This document shows, one piece after another, positions 40,422 to 51,094 of a stretch of 64,000 nucleotides of DNA. The DNA lies in contig NZ_WJIB01000003.1 in NCBI RefSeq assembly GCF_019400745.1, positions 1 to 64,000 of the forward strand, in the 5' to 3' direction. The position numbers and the translations under genes are program-made. Every line of letters begins with the position of its first letter. Positions within the stretch are counted from its first letter, which is position 1. A model generated the notes under the pieces. It had not been told where the DNA came from. It made no database searches and was given only the letters and a program-made list of their open reading frames with translations. Origin of the DNA: Cohnella sp. CFH 77786. GTDB lineage: Bacteria > Bacillota > Bacilli > Paenibacillales > Paenibacillaceae.

Positions 40422-42612
40422 CGAATACCTGCCCCTTTCTTATGTTTCCGCAAGGCAGCCGAACCTCGACGAGAGTACCGTTTGCCGGGGAAGAAACCAG
40501 GACAAACCGGCCTCCGAGCTCGGCGGTCCGCTCACGAATGGACGCAAGGCCTACGCCTTTCACGGCATACGCGTTCATTTCCGCGGCTGACTGCACCTCC
40601 ATGCCGATACCGTCATCGGCGATCGAGAGCAACAGCGCATCCTGTTCATGAGTCAGTCGTACCGTACAGTTGGCCGCGTTCGCATGCTTGACGCAATTGA
40701 GCACGGCTTCTACCAGGATGCGATAGGCGGCTGCTTCAACGGCAGCCGGCAATTGAGGCAGCGTCTCGCCCGGCACGGTCATTTCGATCCGGAGCGCTTC
40801 GACATCCCCATTGGCTTTGACGGAGCGGATCGCCGCCATTTCCGCCAGTTCGTCCAGCTTCTGCCGGACGGCCCCGACGAGACCCAGCTCGTCGAGGGCC
40901 GGCGGACGCAAGTCGTATACCAACCCCCGGATATCGCCGACCGTTTCACGGATGGCCGTTTTCAGTCCCGATACGATGGCAGCCGCTTTGGCGGGGTTCC
41001 GCTTGATCAGCTCTTCCGCATTTTCCGCATTCAGAGCCAGGGCGGCGAGCCTCGGCGCCAAATCGTCGTGCAAGTTGCGCCGAAGCGCAAGCCGCTCCTC
41101 CTCGCGCCCAAGAACAAGCCGTTCACGGGATTGTTGCAGCTCCTTGGCCAGCAGACGGATATCTAGCGTTTGCTTGACGCCAGCCACGACGACGGTTGCC
41201 TGGCGCGCCAGCAGCTCCAACAGCTTCCGGTCCTGATCTTCGCTCCACTCGCCAGGGGGAGGGGGCGCGACGGTAAGGACGCCCAGTTCTTCTCCGTTCA
41301 TTATCAGCGGCAATTCCTCCAAGTCGTTGTCATGATCGGCACGCGAAGCTCCAGCCTCCGCAACCTCGGCAAACCCTCCATTGCGGCTTAACTTAAGAGA
41401 AACGTACGGAAGCTTGAGCGTATCGCGAACCGTTCTCACGATCAACTGCATGATATCTTCCGGTTGATGCGGCTCCTTGAGCCGATGCCCTAGCCGAAGC
41501 AGACTGGCGTAAGGATCTTCCTTTTTTCCGTACATGAACCGGTTCAGTCCATTCTGAATCCGTTCCTTGAGCGGGGCGAACAGGATGGCAATCAGCCCGG
41601 TAGCCGCCAGTGAGGCTGCGGCATGGTTTCCCGTACCGAATACCGTGCCCAGATACCAGACGATCCCGACGTAGAGGATTGCCATGCAGCCGCTAAGCGA
41701 TACGTACAGCAGCGTCCGGTTGACGACGGGTTCGATATTCCAGAGTCTGCGGCGAAGCACGGATACGACAAGCGTTACCGGAAGCAGCAGGAACAACAAC
41801 CGAATCGGCACATCTTGGAGCAGCGTAGCCGAGGGATTCCGGATTTCATAGAAATCGGGCTGCCACATCAGCGGGATTAGAAGAACCGTACACACGCCGA
41901 GGATCATGAAGGTGAAGCCGAGAACGAACAGCTTGGTTTGCCGACGCTGTTTCGCGTCCGACACGCAACGATAGCGATAAATCTGGACCGTGAGAAGCAA
42001 ACCGTAGAACGCAGTCATCCAACAGAAAGTCAGCCACTGGGGCCAGTTCTTGATCGGCCAAGTGTCCTGGGCCAAGTTGGATAGAAAGCGGGGGAGGAAG
42101 ACGAGCCAACCTGCCATGGCCATCCAGCGCCGCGGAGCGCGGCCGTCCGGGAATAAGAGACCGAACAGAAAAACGGACAAAAACGCCGCGGAATCCGCAA
42201 GCCTGTATAAGGGTTCGACCGTTTCCCATGCCGACGCGTGCAGCAGCGAATCGGGATACATCGTAATGAAGGCATAGGATACGAGCAGGACGCAGCTGAT
42301 TAACGGAACGGGTTCTCTTGAACGCTTGCGGACGATAATCGCGGCAGCGCCAGCATATATCAGAAAGCAGAACAGATCGAACCCCGCATAGAGGAAGGCC
42401 GTTCCGGCCGCCGTAAGACGCAGGCTTTCCAGAGCGGCTGCAGGCAGCATTTCGATGGAGGCGCCGGCGCATTCGCTTCCTGCGCAATTGGCGATATAAC
42501 GATAGTACGCGGGCAGCCCGGACAAAAAAAGCAGGCCCAGCAGCCCGCTCCAAACCAGTGAAATGACGCGGAGCAAGAGAATGCCCCCCGTACCGATGCG
42601 ATCCCCCCGCAT
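40381..42612 (-). CDS. Membrane sensor histidine kinase, HisKA_3 type (locus 3)
   Basis: 743 aa. About eight membrane helices (residues 8-330), with an extracytoplasmic loop after TM1 carrying CAGSEC. A GAF-like region precedes the His box REEERLALRRNLHDDLAPRLAALAL and HATPase_c motifs (NCVKHANAANC, IADDGIGM, GVGLASIRERTAELGG). The start at 42612 has AGGGTGAT eight bases upstream; the longer frame to 42669 overlaps the upstream membrane-protein gene. With that gene 13 bases upstream and the regulator overlapping downstream, the three form one operon. Confidence 0.9.
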   Translation of the reverse strand: MRGDRIGTGGILLLRVISLVWSGLLGLLFLSGLPAYYRYIANCAGSECAGASIEMLPAAALESLRLTAAGTAFLYAGFDLFCFLIYAGAAAIIVRKRSREPVPLISCVLLVSYAFITMYPDSLLHASAWETVEPLYRLADSAAFLSVFLFGLLFPDGRAPRRWMAMAGWLVFLPRFLSNLAQDTWPIKNWPQWLTFCWMTAFYGLLLTVQIYRYRCVSDAKQRRQTKLFVLGFTFMILGVCTVLLIPLMWQPDFYEIRNPSATLLQDVPIRLLFLLLPVTLVVSVLRRRLWNIEPVVNRTLLYVSLSGCMAILYVGIVWYLGTVFGTGNHAAASLAATGLIAILFAPLKERIQNGLNRFMYGKKEDPYASLLRLGHRLKEPHQPEDIMQLIVRTVRDTLKLPYVSLKLSRNGGFAEVAEAGASRADHDNDLEELPLIMNGEELGVLTVAPPPPGEWSEDQDRKLLELLARQATVVVAGVKQTLDIRLLAKELQQSRERLVLGREEERLALRRNLHDDLAPRLAALALNAENAEELIKRNPAKAAAIVSGLKTAIRETVGDIRGLVYDLRPPALDELGLVGAVRQKLDELAEMAAIRSVKANGDVEALRIEMTVPGETLPQLPAAVEAAAYRILVEAVLNCVKHANAANCTVRLTHEQDALLLSIADDGIGMEVQSAAEMNAYAVKGVGLASIRERTAELGGRFVLVSSPANGTLVEVRLPCGNIRKGQVFDVDSRDDSRIDRR

Positions 42613-42625
42613 GCCGTGGATCACC

Positions 42626-43408
42626 CTATTTACGCGTAATGGACAAGACAATGTACGCAATTCCGGCAACAGCCGACGCGATGCCGCCCCATGTACCCAA
42701 ACTACCAGCGTGATGGGGAATTGTCAACGCGGCCGTCCCGAGATAGAGATAGACAATGCCCGTCAGTACGCCGACGCTCGCACTGTCGGGTCTCGTGCCG
42801 GAGGAAAGGCATCCGGCCAGAATCAGCGTGAGGTAGAGTGCGGAATTCTCCCCCCAGCGGAAATCGTCATCAAGCCCGGCCCATTGGTTCGTCATTCCTC
42901 TCCAAATCAGAGGCAACAGCGCAAGAGCGGCTAAGGCCGTCAGCAGCAGAAGCGGGCGGCTCGCGGGCCGTGCCTCTTCGGCACGGCAGAAAACCTGCTC
43001 CCGATAAGGATAGGTTGCGTAGAGCGAAAGGCAGACGACGGCAAACATCCCGGTGACGAATAGCTTCTCTACATATAACCGCCAATCGGTGATGGCAAGC
43101 ATGACAAGGAAAATAGCGTGACCGAGGATATACAATCGGAGAACAAGAGGGCCGGCAGCCGGACGGAAGAGCAGCAGAATCAGGCTCCCGCCGAGAAGCA
43201 GTCCGATCAGGGCGCCATGGACGCCGCCATGCCAATGCAGCTCGTTCGGAAGGTAACTCTCGGATTTGGTGAACGGAAGCAGGGCTTCAATAAAGCCATC
43301 AAGGACGACAAAGCTGCCTAATGCGAATAATGCAGCCAGAATGCGAAAGGCAACCATACGGCGCTTGGAAACCTGCTGAGGAACGGACGGTACTAGGTTG
43401 GCATCCAA
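42626..43408 (-). CDS. Polytopic membrane protein, first gene of two-component operon 3
   Basis: 260 aa with about seven to eight membrane helices. The loop after TM1 contains NELHWHGGVHGALIG, with two His and a Trp. No family is recognised. Start ATG at 43408 is preceded by AAAGGAGAG. Its close linkage to kinase 3 suggests a co-sensor, or an immunity or transport protein sensed by the kinase (inference). Confidence 0.7.
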   Translation of the reverse strand: MDANLVPSVPQQVSKRRMVAFRILAALFALGSFVVLDGFIEALLPFTKSESYLPNELHWHGGVHGALIGLLLGGSLILLLFRPAAGPLVLRLYILGHAIFLVMLAITDWRLYVEKLFVTGMFAVVCLSLYATYPYREQVFCRAEEARPASRPLLLLTALAALALLPLIWRGMTNQWAGLDDDFRWGENSALYLTLILAGCLSSGTRPDSASVGVLTGIVYLYLGTAALTIPHHAGSLGTWGGIASAVAGIAYIVLSITRK

Positions 43409-43562
43409 ATCGATTCTCTCCTTTAACGTTGTTATTCGTTACCATCGTATAGGGTGGCGAACGAATCCAACAGAGCAGAGTTCCCGGCGAACCGGGAGGT
43501 TGAACCGGGAAGTTCACCGGAGAGAGTGCGCATGCAAGTAACTTGTTTGTTGAACGAAGAAA

Positions 43563-43611
43563 AAAGAGAGGTGTCCGGGCAGAGATACGCTGCCTCGGAG
43601 AGCCTCTCTTT
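43563..43611 (-). terminator. Terminator of the cysJI operon
   Basis: Minus-strand AAAGAGAGG pairs with CCTCTCTTT and is followed by TTTC, starting six bases after the cysI stop. Confidence 0.75.
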
Positions 43612-43616
43612 GCGTT

Positions 43617-45341
43617 CTACGCGTGGAACTCCTGTCCGTCCCGCACTTCCTTCACATACCCCGCGCGGATGACGAAATCGCCGAAATGCTCGCCTTTCCG
43701 CCGCTCCTTCGCATAGTGCTTGATGATCGGCTTCAGGGAATCGAGAATTTCCGCTTCGCCGATGTTTTCCTTGTACATCTTGTTCAGCCGCTCTCCCGCG
43801 AAGCCTCCGCCCAAGTACAGATTGTATTTGCCGGGCGCCTTGCCGATGAAGGCGATCTCCGCGAGCATCGGCCGGGCGCACCCGTTCGGGCAGCCGGTCA
43901 TCCGGATGACGATGTCTTCCTCGCGCAAGCCGGCCTCCTCCAGCATCGGCTCGATTTTCTCGAGCAAGGAGGGAAAGTAGCGCTCGGACTCGGCCATCGC
44001 CAGCCCGCAGGTAGGGAAGGCGACGCAAGCCATCGAGTTACGGCGCAGGGCCGAATCGTGCCGACCGTCGGTCAGCCCGTACTGGTCGATCAAAGCCTCG
44101 ATCTTCTTCTTCTGCCGGGTTTTCACGCCTCCGATGATGAGGTTCTGGTTCGGCGTCAGCCGGAAATCGCCGGTATGCACTTTGGCGATCTCGCGCAGCC
44201 CCGTCATGAGCGGATAGCCGTCTTCGTCCCGGACCCGCCCGTTCTGGATGAACAGCGTAAAATGCCAGTTGCCGTCGCTGCCTTTGACCCAGCCGTAACG
44301 GTCTCCGTTATGCTCGAAATGGAACGGGCGCGCAGGCTCCAGATTCCATCCGAGCCGCTTGGCCAGTTCTCCCGTGAACCAGTCGATTCCGCGGTCGTCG
44401 ATCGTGTACTTGAGGCGCGCGTGTTTCCGTACGGCGCGATCTCCGTAGTCGCGCTGGATCGTGACCGTTTTCTCCGCCACGTCGACGATTTGCTCCGGGG
44501 TCGCGAAACCGATCGGCTTCGCCACTTGCGGATACGTGTTCGGGTCGCCGTGCATCATGCCCATGCCGCCGCCGACCGTGACGTTAAAGCCTTTCAGGCG
44601 GCCTTCTTCGATGACGGCAATGAAACCGAGATCCTGGGAAAAGACGTCGACGTCGTTGGAAGGAGGGACGGCGAACCCGATCTTGAATTTCCGCGGCAAA
44701 TAAACCGGCCCGTAAATCGGCTCTTCATCGGCGTCTTCGTCGCGGCTGTCCGCCACTTTCTCCTCGTCTAGCCATATTTCATGATAGGCTCTCGTCCGGG
44801 GATCCAGGTGACGGCTGACCCGGCAAGCCCATTCGTATACCTCGCCATGGATTTCCGACTGGTACGGGTTCGGGTTGCACATGACGTTGCGGTTCACGTC
44901 GCCGCATGCGGCCAGCGTGGTGAGCAGCGCATGGTGCACCTCTTGGATCGCCGGCTTCATGTCCCATTTCAGGACGCCATGCAATTGGAAAGACTGCCGG
45001 GTGGTCAATCGGATGGACCCGTTGGCGTACTGCCGGGCGACCCGGTCCATCATGAGCCACTGTTCCGGCGTCACGATGCCGCCCGAGGCGCGTACGCGAA
45101 CCATGAATTGATAGGCTGGCTCCAGCTTCTGCTTCTGGCGTTCGTTGCGCAGATCGCGGTCGTCCTGTAAGTAGCTGCCGTGGAATTTCATGAGCCGGTT
45201 ATCGTCGTCGGGAATGGACGCCGTGATCCGGTCCTCCAGCGTCTCCGCCAGGGAGCCTCTCAAATAATTGCTCTCGCGTTTGATCCGTTCGACGTCGCTG
45301 TGCGGCGCGCTGTTCGGGGATAGCAGGTTATTTTCCGACAT
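43617..45341 (-). CDS. cysI: Assimilatory sulfite reductase hemoprotein subunit
   Basis: 574 aa. It reduces sulfite to sulfide with six electrons using sirohaem and a [4Fe-4S] cluster. The four cluster cysteines are [16 protein letters not shown] and [10 protein letters not shown]. Sirohaem/sulfite-binding features include [13 protein letters not shown] and the paired [13 protein letters not shown]. Start ATG at 45341 follows GAGGAGAG. It is 37 bases downstream of cysJ in the same operon. Confidence 0.96.
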   Translation of the reverse strand: MSENNLLSPNSAPHSDVERIKRESNYLRGSLAETLEDRITASIPDDDNRLMKFHGSYLQDDRDLRNERQKQKLEPAYQFMVRVRASGGIVTPEQWLMMDRVARQYANGSIRLTTRQSFQLHGVLKWDMKPAIQEVHHALLTTLAACGDVNRNVMCNPNPYQSEIHGEVYEWACRVSRHLDPRTRAYHEIWLDEEKVADSRDEDADEEPIYGPVYLPRKFKIGFAVPPSNDVDVFSQDLGFIAVIEEGRLKGFNVTVGGGMGMMHGDPNTYPQVAKPIGFATPEQIVDVAEKTVTIQRDYGDRAVRKHARLKYTIDDRGIDWFTGELAKRLGWNLEPARPFHFEHNGDRYGWVKGSDGNWHFTLFIQNGRVRDEDGYPLMTGLREIAKVHTGDFRLTPNQNLIIGGVKTRQKKKIEALIDQYGLTDGRHDSALRRNSMACVAFPTCGLAMAESERYFPSLLEKIEPMLEEAGLREEDIVIRMTGCPNGCARPMLAEIAFIGKAPGKYNLYLGGGFAGERLNKMYKENIGEAEILDSLKPIIKHYAKERRKGEHFGDFVIRAGYVKEVRDGQEFHA

Positions 45342-45378
45342 GCTGGTACTCTCCTCTCGATACCTTCGGGACTCACGG

Positions 45379-47226
45379 TCAATATACGTCCCGCTGATAA
45401 CGTTTGTCCTGGCGCATTCCGTTCAAATATTCCGCCGCCTGTTCGTCGCTCATGCCGCCCTCGCTCTTCAGGATCTCGGCCAGGGCGGCGTGAACGTCGT
45501 GCGCCATATGCTTCTCGTCTCCGCAGACATAGACGCAGGCGCCTTCCTGCAGCCATTGGTACAGCTCTCGGCTTCGTTCCAGCATCCGGTGCTGTACGTA
45601 TACTTTGCGATCGCTGTCGCGCGAGAACGCGACGTCCATGCGGGTGAGCACGCCGTCCTTCAGCCAGCGTTGGAACTCGGTCTGATAGAGGAAGTCGGTG
45701 CGGAAGCGCCGGTCGCCGAAGAACAGCCACGTTTTCCCCTCGGCGCCGGATTCCTCCCGGTCCATCAGGAACGCGCGGAACGGAGCGACGCCCGTGCCCG
45801 GTCCGATCATGAGGATCGGCGTATCCGGGTTGTCCGGCAGCTTGAAGTTCGGGTTGTGCTGAACGAATACCGGCAGCTTGGTGCCCGGCTCCGCCCGCTC
45901 GGCGAGGTGGACGGAGCAGACGCCGTACCGCTCGCGTCCGTGCGCCTCGTATCGGACGGCGCTCACGGTGACGTGCACTTCGTCCGGGGTTGTTTTAGAC
46001 GAGCTGGAGATCGAGTACAGCCTCGGCGGCAGCTTGCGCAGAAGCGGGACGAGCTCGGCCGCGGGCAGACCCTTCAGGGAGTAGTCCTGAACCAAGTCGA
46101 GCAGGTCCCGGCCTTGGATGTATGCCTTCAACTCTTGTTCGCGGCCTGCTTTCACGAGATCCTGGAGTTTGCCGTTCGTTGAGGCCAGCTTTGCCGTCTG
46201 TTCGAGCAGCGGCTTCGTGAGCACGGTAATCTCGCAGCGGCGGAGCAGCGCTTCCCTCAGCGGCAACTGCTCTCCGTTCTTCTGAACCGGGACGGGATCG
46301 TCCGCTTTCCATCCCATGGCCCCGATCAGTTCGTCGACCAGCTTCGGATGGTTTTCAGGATAGATGCCCAGGCTATCGCCGGGTTCATATTGCAGGTTCG
46401 AGCCCTCGAGGGAAATCTCGAGATGGCGGGTCTCCTTGTCCGAGCCGCGGCCGTTGAGGTTCAGGTTCTCGAGCACTTCGGCCTGGAATGGGTTCGATCG
46501 GGAATATTCCGAATCGGTTTCCGCTGGAGGAGTCGCTGCTGCGGGGGTGATGCCGGGTGCCGCTGCGGATGCCGGTGGAGCCGTGGCTTCGCTGAGCGCG
46601 CCGGCGACTCGCTTCATCCACTCCGCCGCGGGCTCGGCGAAATCGACGTCGCAGTCGACGCGCGGAACCAGCCGTTTGCCGCCGAGCGCTTCCAGGCGTT
46701 TGTCGAAATCTTTGCCCGTCTTGCAGAAGAACTCATAGGACGTATCTCCGAGCGCAAGCACCGAGAAGCGCAGGCCTTCCAATTGCGGCGCCCGTTTGCC
46801 GTGCAGGAACTCATAGAACGAAATCGCGTTGTCCGGCGGTTCGCCTTCGCCGTGCGTGCTGACGACGAGGAAGAGGTTCTCGATTTTCTTCAGGTTGTTC
46901 GGCTTGAAGTCGCTCATGGAAGCGAGCGTGACTTGGAAGCCTTGCGCCTCCAGCTGTTTGGACAGCTTCTTGGCGAGGCCTTGGGAGTTCCCGGTCTGCG
47001 ATCCGAACAGCACGGTGGCTTCTTTGGACGCGGCAGGCCCGTTCGCCGTCTGCGGCGCTGCCGGGACGGCACCAGGCGCGGCCGCGGCCGGAACCGCGGC
47101 GCTTTGAAGCGCGGTCAGGTATCCGCTCAGCCAAATCCGCTGCGTGTCGGACAGAGTCGGCAACAGGCGGTTAAGCCATTCGACTTGCTCTTGATGAAAC
47201 GGGCTGTTCGTCACTTGCAGTACCAA
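45379..47226 (-). CDS. cysJ: Sulfite reductase flavoprotein (NADPH) subunit
   Basis: 615 aa. The N-terminal region [23 protein letters not shown] matches the Bacillus CysJ start. A flavodoxin domain ([38 protein letters not shown]) is followed by an FAD-binding ferredoxin-reductase module ([35 protein letters not shown]) and an NADPH domain ending [11 protein letters not shown] ... KRYQRDVY. It passes NADPH electrons through FAD and FMN to CysI. The TTG at 47226 is preferred over an ATG at 47274, which lies beside a dyad and has no ribosome binding site. Confidence 0.94.
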   Translation of the reverse strand: MVLQVTNSPFHQEQVEWLNRLLPTLSDTQRIWLSGYLTALQSAAVPAAAAPGAVPAAPQTANGPAASKEATVLFGSQTGNSQGLAKKLSKQLEAQGFQVTLASMSDFKPNNLKKIENLFLVVSTHGEGEPPDNAISFYEFLHGKRAPQLEGLRFSVLALGDTSYEFFCKTGKDFDKRLEALGGKRLVPRVDCDVDFAEPAAEWMKRVAGALSEATAPPASAAAPGITPAAATPPAETDSEYSRSNPFQAEVLENLNLNGRGSDKETRHLEISLEGSNLQYEPGDSLGIYPENHPKLVDELIGAMGWKADDPVPVQKNGEQLPLREALLRRCEITVLTKPLLEQTAKLASTNGKLQDLVKAGREQELKAYIQGRDLLDLVQDYSLKGLPAAELVPLLRKLPPRLYSISSSSKTTPDEVHVTVSAVRYEAHGRERYGVCSVHLAERAEPGTKLPVFVQHNPNFKLPDNPDTPILMIGPGTGVAPFRAFLMDREESGAEGKTWLFFGDRRFRTDFLYQTEFQRWLKDGVLTRMDVAFSRDSDRKVYVQHRMLERSRELYQWLQEGACVYVCGDEKHMAHDVHAALAEILKSEGGMSDEQAAEYLNGMRQDKRYQRDVY

Positions 47227-47251
47227 TCCTATCCACCCCACGTTACGTGCA

Positions 47252-47281
47252 TTGCGATTAGAATAGTATTCCAATTCGCAA
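47252..47281. promoter_or_regulatory. Dyad upstream of cysJ, candidate LysR-type operator
   Basis: TTGCGA and TCGCAA bracket an inner imperfect dyad AGAAT-AGT-ATTC, giving a 30-bp near palindrome 26 bases before the cysJ start. In B. subtilis the LysR-type activator CysL controls cysJI; the T-N11-A-like symmetry would suit such a regulator. Confidence 0.45.
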
Positions 47282-47625
47282 GACCGGATTATTCACTATG
47301 TTCACCCTAACAAAGCTGACGCGCGGGGGCAATTAGAATGATTTTATAGCATTCATCAGCGTTGGTGATAAGCGGGCGGGGCGAGGACTTCACATCGATC
47401 AACCGGCTCCAAGCCTCCACTTTAATTCCGTCGGGCAAGCTTAAGTTCGATCAACCGCTTCGAGATCCGGCGAGTAGGCTGCGGTTCCATTAACGGTTCG
47501 TGTCGAAAGAACGGGGCAACTTCCAAGCTTTTTACGTTCCCCCCTCGGACAAACCCAGGCATCAACCCGCCGCCCGCCTAATATAAATATCTATAGCGAG
47601 GCAATCCGAAACGGGGGATGGCGCG
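47282..47625. other. Divergent intergenic region between cysJ and fixA
   Basis: No gene is supported. It contains two CGATCAACCG direct repeats (about 47396 and 47448). No clear promoter pair was identified, although the regulatory regions of both operons must be here. Confidence 0.5.
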
Positions 47626-48450
47626 ATGCTGCATATCGTCGCCTGTATCAAGCAGGTGCCGGACACGAAGATCATCAAGATGAATCCGAAAACGAACACG
47701 ATGGACCGGGCGAGCGCGCCCGCGATCCTCAATCCGTACGACTCCCATGCGGTGGAGGAAGCGGTGCGGCTCAAGGCGCGGTACGGAGGCTTCGTGTCGG
47801 TGCTGACGATGGGGCCGCCGCCTGCGGTCAAAGCGATCAAGAAGTGCATCGAAATCGGAGCGGACGAAGGATACATGATCACGGACCGGGCGTTCGCGGG
47901 AGCCGACACGCTGGCGACGAGCTACGCGCTGACCAAGGCGCTCGAGAAAATCGCGGCTATCCGTCCTGTCGACTTGATCATCTGCGGCAAAATGACGATC
48001 GACGGAGATACCGGCCAGGTCGGCCCCGGCATCGCGAGACGGCTCGACATTCCGCCGCTGACTTCCGTGTGTAAGGTCGTCGAGATCAACCGGGAAAGGG
48101 GTTATGCGGTCGTTCACCGCAAGCTCGAGGACGGACACGAGGTGATCCGCTCCACGCTGCCCTGCTTGCTCTCCGTGGAGAAGGAGATCAACGAGGTTCC
48201 CTATTCCTCGATGCCGAACATGCTCAGAGCCGCGAGATATCAACCCCATATATGGTCCGTGAACGATTTGCCCGACATCGACCGGGCGCAGCTCGGGCTC
48301 AAAGGCTCGCCGACGATCGTCAGCGCGGTATGGGCGCCGCCCAAGCCGCAAGGCGGCAAGCTCCTGGAAGGCGCGCCAAGCGAGCAGGTCAACCAGCTGC
48401 TGGACGTGCTGCTGGAGCGGCGCGAACTGTTGGAGGTGGGGCGAAGTTGA
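47626..48450 (+). CDS. fixA: Electron-transfer flavoprotein beta subunit FixA
   Basis: 274 aa. ETF-beta fold: CIKQVPDTKIIKMNPKTNTMDR at the N-terminus, NPYDSHAVEEAVRL, and the AMP/FAD-binding ICGKMTIDGDTGQVGPGIARRL. FixAB accept electrons from NADH or acyl-CoA dehydrogenases. Start ATG follows GGGGGATGGCGCG. First gene of fixABCX; the stop overlaps fixB. The C-terminal extension (SAVWAPPKPQGGKLLEG) matches FixA/EtfB arms that embrace the alpha subunit. Confidence 0.93.
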   Translation: MLHIVACIKQVPDTKIIKMNPKTNTMDRASAPAILNPYDSHAVEEAVRLKARYGGFVSVLTMGPPPAVKAIKKCIEIGADEGYMITDRAFAGADTLATSYALTKALEKIAAIRPVDLIICGKMTIDGDTGQVGPGIARRLDIPPLTSVCKVVEINRERGYAVVHRKLEDGHEVIRSTLPCLLSVEKEINEVPYSSMPNMLRAARYQPHIWSVNDLPDIDRAQLGLKGSPTIVSAVWAPPKPQGGKLLEGAPSEQVNQLLDVLLERRELLEVGRS

Positions 48451-49481
48451 ATTTCGACGACTATCGGGGAGTATGGGTATTCCTGGAGGAGAAGGACGGC
48501 GTCATCGCGCCGGTATCGCTGGAGCTGCTGGGGGCGGGGAGACGGCTTGCCGACAAACGCGGGTCCGAGCTCTCCGGCGTGCTGATCGGCGAAGGCGTCA
48601 ACATACTTGCGGCGTCCGCCTTCGAGTACGGCGCCGACAAGGTGTTCGTTTACGACGATCCGATCTATCGTTATTATCGGACGGAAGCTTACATGCGGGC
48701 CATGCTCGCGTGCGTGGAGAAGCATAAACCGGAAATTCTTCTGTACGGGGCGACGTCCACCGGCAAGGACTTGGCGAGCGCAGTGGCGACCGATCTCCCG
48801 ACGGGACTGACGGCGGATACGACCCAGCTCGACGTGGAAGAAGATACGGGGCTGCTGCTGGCTAGCCGACCCGCTTTCGGAGGCAACATCATGGCGACGA
48901 TTCTGTGCAAGAAGTACCGGCCGCAAATGGCTACCGTACGCCCGAAAGTGATGAAAGCTCTCCCCCGCCAGCCCGGCCGCACCGGTGCCGTCATCGCCGA
49001 ATCGATCCCCCTGCGGGAGGAGGACGTGCGCACGAAAGTGTTGGAAATCGTCCGGGCGACCACCCGCCGAGTGCGCATCGACGAGGCCGACATTATCGTC
49101 GCCGGAGGCAAGGGGCTCGGCAGCCCGGCCGGCTTCCAGGTCATCCACCGCTTGGCCGAGACGCTCGGCGCGGCGGTGGGGGCGAGCCGCGACGTCGTGG
49201 AGGCGGGCTGGATCGGCCACCACCACCAGGTCGGGCAGACCGGCGTGACCGTGACGCCCAAAATCTATTTCGCGATCGGCATTTCCGGCGCGATCCAGCA
49301 TCTGGTGGGCATGCAGAATTCGGGGCTCATCGTCGCGATCAACAAAGACCCGGCCGCGCCCATTTTCCAAGCTTGCCATTACGGCATCGTCGGCGACGCG
49401 CTCGAAATCGTCCCGATGCTGATCGAAGCGTTCGAATCCGCCTTGGGAAGAAAGGAAGAGGCCAATGCCGGAAAAGTTTGA
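48447..49481 (+). CDS. fixB: Electron-transfer flavoprotein alpha subunit FixB
   Basis: 344 aa. Domain I ([26 protein letters not shown]) is followed by the C-terminal FAD-binding domain with [45 protein letters not shown] and the ETF-alpha signature [29 protein letters not shown]. The TTG start at 48447 has GGAGGTG eight bases upstream and overlaps the fixA stop (TTGA). Forms the flavin heterodimer with FixA. Confidence 0.94.
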   Translation: MNFDDYRGVWVFLEEKDGVIAPVSLELLGAGRRLADKRGSELSGVLIGEGVNILAASAFEYGADKVFVYDDPIYRYYRTEAYMRAMLACVEKHKPEILLYGATSTGKDLASAVATDLPTGLTADTTQLDVEEDTGLLLASRPAFGGNIMATILCKKYRPQMATVRPKVMKALPRQPGRTGAVIAESIPLREEDVRTKVLEIVRATTRRVRIDEADIIVAGGKGLGSPAGFQVIHRLAETLGAAVGASRDVVEAGWIGHHHQVGQTGVTVTPKIYFAIGISGAIQHLVGMQNSGLIVAINKDPAAPIFQACHYGIVGDALEIVPMLIEAFESALGRKEEANAGKV

Positions 49482-50760
49482 CGCGATCGTCGTCGGCGCG
49501 GGACCCGCGGGCATTGCCTGCGCCTACGAGCTTGCCAAGGCGGGCGTGAACGTGCTGCTGCTGGAGCGGGGGGAATATCCCGGCTCCAAGAACGTCATGG
49601 GCGGAGTGCTGTACCGCCAGATGATGGAGGAGATCATCCCCGGTTTCCACAAGGGAGCGCCGGTGGAGCGCCCGATCGTGGAGCAGCGCTTCATGATGAT
49701 GGATAAGACGTCGGCCGTCACCTTCTCGTACAAAGGGCTGGAATGGGCCGAAGAGCCGTACAACAATTTCACGGTGCTTCGGGCCAAATTCGACCAGTGG
49801 TTCGCTCAGAAAGCGGTAGACCAGGGGGCGCTGCTCGTTTGCGAGACGGTGGCGCTTGAATGCCTCATCGAAGGCGGCAAGGTGGTCGGCGTCCGCACCG
49901 ACCGTCCGGACGGCGACTTGCACGCCGACGTCGTCGTGCTGGCGGACGGCGTCAACTCGCTGCTGGCGAAGTCGCTCGGCTTTCACAAGGAGTTTCGCCC
50001 CGACGAGGTGGCGCTGGCTACGATGGAGATCCTCAAGCTGGATGGCAAGACGATCGAGGACCGGTTCAATCTGGAGGCAGGGCAAGGCTGCACGATAGAA
50101 CTGTTCGGCGACGCGACGAAGGGCATCCTCGGAACCGGGTTCCTCTATACCAACAAAGATACGCTCAGCATCGGCGTCGGGACGTTACTTTCCGGCCTGA
50201 TCAAGCATAAAATAAAGCCTTACGAGCTCCTGGAATACGTAAAAACGCATCCGATGATCCGGCCCTACCTCCAAGGCGCCGAGCCGCAGGAATATTTGGC
50301 GCACCTCATTCCGGAAGGCGGCTACCGCTCCATGCCCAAGGTCGTCGGGGACGGCGTACTCGTCGTGGGCGACGCCGCGCAGCTCGTTAACGCGATCCAC
50401 CGGGAAGGCTCGAACATGGCGATGACGTCCGGCCGGCTGGCGGCGCAGACGATCGTGGCAGCCAAGGCGCGGGGAGATTACTCGGAGGCCTCGCTGGATT
50501 CGTACCGTCAGAAGCTGATGGACAGCTTCGTCGGGCAGGACCTGAAGAAATACAAGGACGCCACCCACCATTTCGACAAGTTCCCGCAGTATTTCGAGGA
50601 ATACATCCCGATGATGAACCGCGCGGCCAGCACGATGCTGACGGTGGACGGGGCATCGAAGCGGGAGAAGCAGAAGAAAATCTGGCGCGATATCGGCCCC
50701 GCGAAGCGGAAGTTCAAAATCGCCCGCGACCTGTACCGGGCATGGAAGGTGATGAAATGA
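49465..50760 (+). CDS. fixC: FixC flavoprotein, ETF:quinone oxidoreductase-like
   Basis: 431 aa. An N-terminal Rossmann FAD motif VVGAGPAGIACAYELAKAG is followed by LLLERGEYPGSKNVMGGVLY, and the second FAD motif GVLVVGDAAQLVNAIHREGSNMAM lies near residue 305. It corresponds to the flavin part of ETF-quinone oxidoreductase and passes electrons from FixAB to the quinone pool together with FixX. Overlaps fixB by 17 bases and fixX by four, so tightly coupled. Menaquinone as acceptor is an inference. Confidence 0.94.
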   Translation: MPEKFDAIVVGAGPAGIACAYELAKAGVNVLLLERGEYPGSKNVMGGVLYRQMMEEIIPGFHKGAPVERPIVEQRFMMMDKTSAVTFSYKGLEWAEEPYNNFTVLRAKFDQWFAQKAVDQGALLVCETVALECLIEGGKVVGVRTDRPDGDLHADVVVLADGVNSLLAKSLGFHKEFRPDEVALATMEILKLDGKTIEDRFNLEAGQGCTIELFGDATKGILGTGFLYTNKDTLSIGVGTLLSGLIKHKIKPYELLEYVKTHPMIRPYLQGAEPQEYLAHLIPEGGYRSMPKVVGDGVLVVGDAAQLVNAIHREGSNMAMTSGRLAAQTIVAAKARGDYSEASLDSYRQKLMDSFVGQDLKKYKDATHHFDKFPQYFEEYIPMMNRAASTMLTVDGASKREKQKKIWRDIGPAKRKFKIARDLYRAWKVMK

Positions 50761-51080
50761 GCGAAACGGCGCAGGCCCCGCAGACGGCGTCTCCCGCGAA
50801 GGCGGCCAGCATCGAGGAGAAGCAGTATCTGCTGCGGTTCAATGCGGATACGCAGTCGCACCTTCACGTGATGGACGCGGAAGTCTGTTTGTCGAAATGT
50901 CCGGATAAGATATGCACCATTTTCTGTCCGGCCGAAGTGTACAAATGGGAGGAAGTCCGCATGCACGTCGGCTACGAAGGGTGCCACGAATGCGGAAGCT
51001 GCCGGATCGGCTGCCCCCACGAGAACATCAAATGGGTGTACCCCAAAGGCGGGCACGGAATCGTCTTTCGACTCGGATAG
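50757..51080 (+). CDS. fixX: Ferredoxin-like protein FixX
   Basis: 107 aa. The C-terminal half has the FixX/ETF-QO cluster pattern: CLSKCPDKICTIFCPAEVY and GCHECGSCRIGCPHENIKW. The second set supplies CxxCxxC-type ligands for a [4Fe-4S] cluster. The N-terminal 25 residues are an Ala/Gln/Thr-rich extension. Start ATG at 50757 overlaps the fixC stop with AAGGTGATGAA upstream. It should relay electrons between FixC and quinone or ferredoxin. Confidence 0.92.
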   Translation: MSETAQAPQTASPAKAASIEEKQYLLRFNADTQSHLHVMDAEVCLSKCPDKICTIFCPAEVYKWEEVRMHVGYEGCHECGSCRIGCPHENIKWVYPKGGHGIVFRLG

Positions 51081-51094
51081 CGGGAGGGAAGGGC

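Noticed and set aside
47427-47443. Relation of TCCGTCGGGCAAGCTTA to the 52-bp repeat unit
   Set aside because: 14 of 17 positions match the complement of the unit, but there is no second unit or flanking similarity; likely chance.
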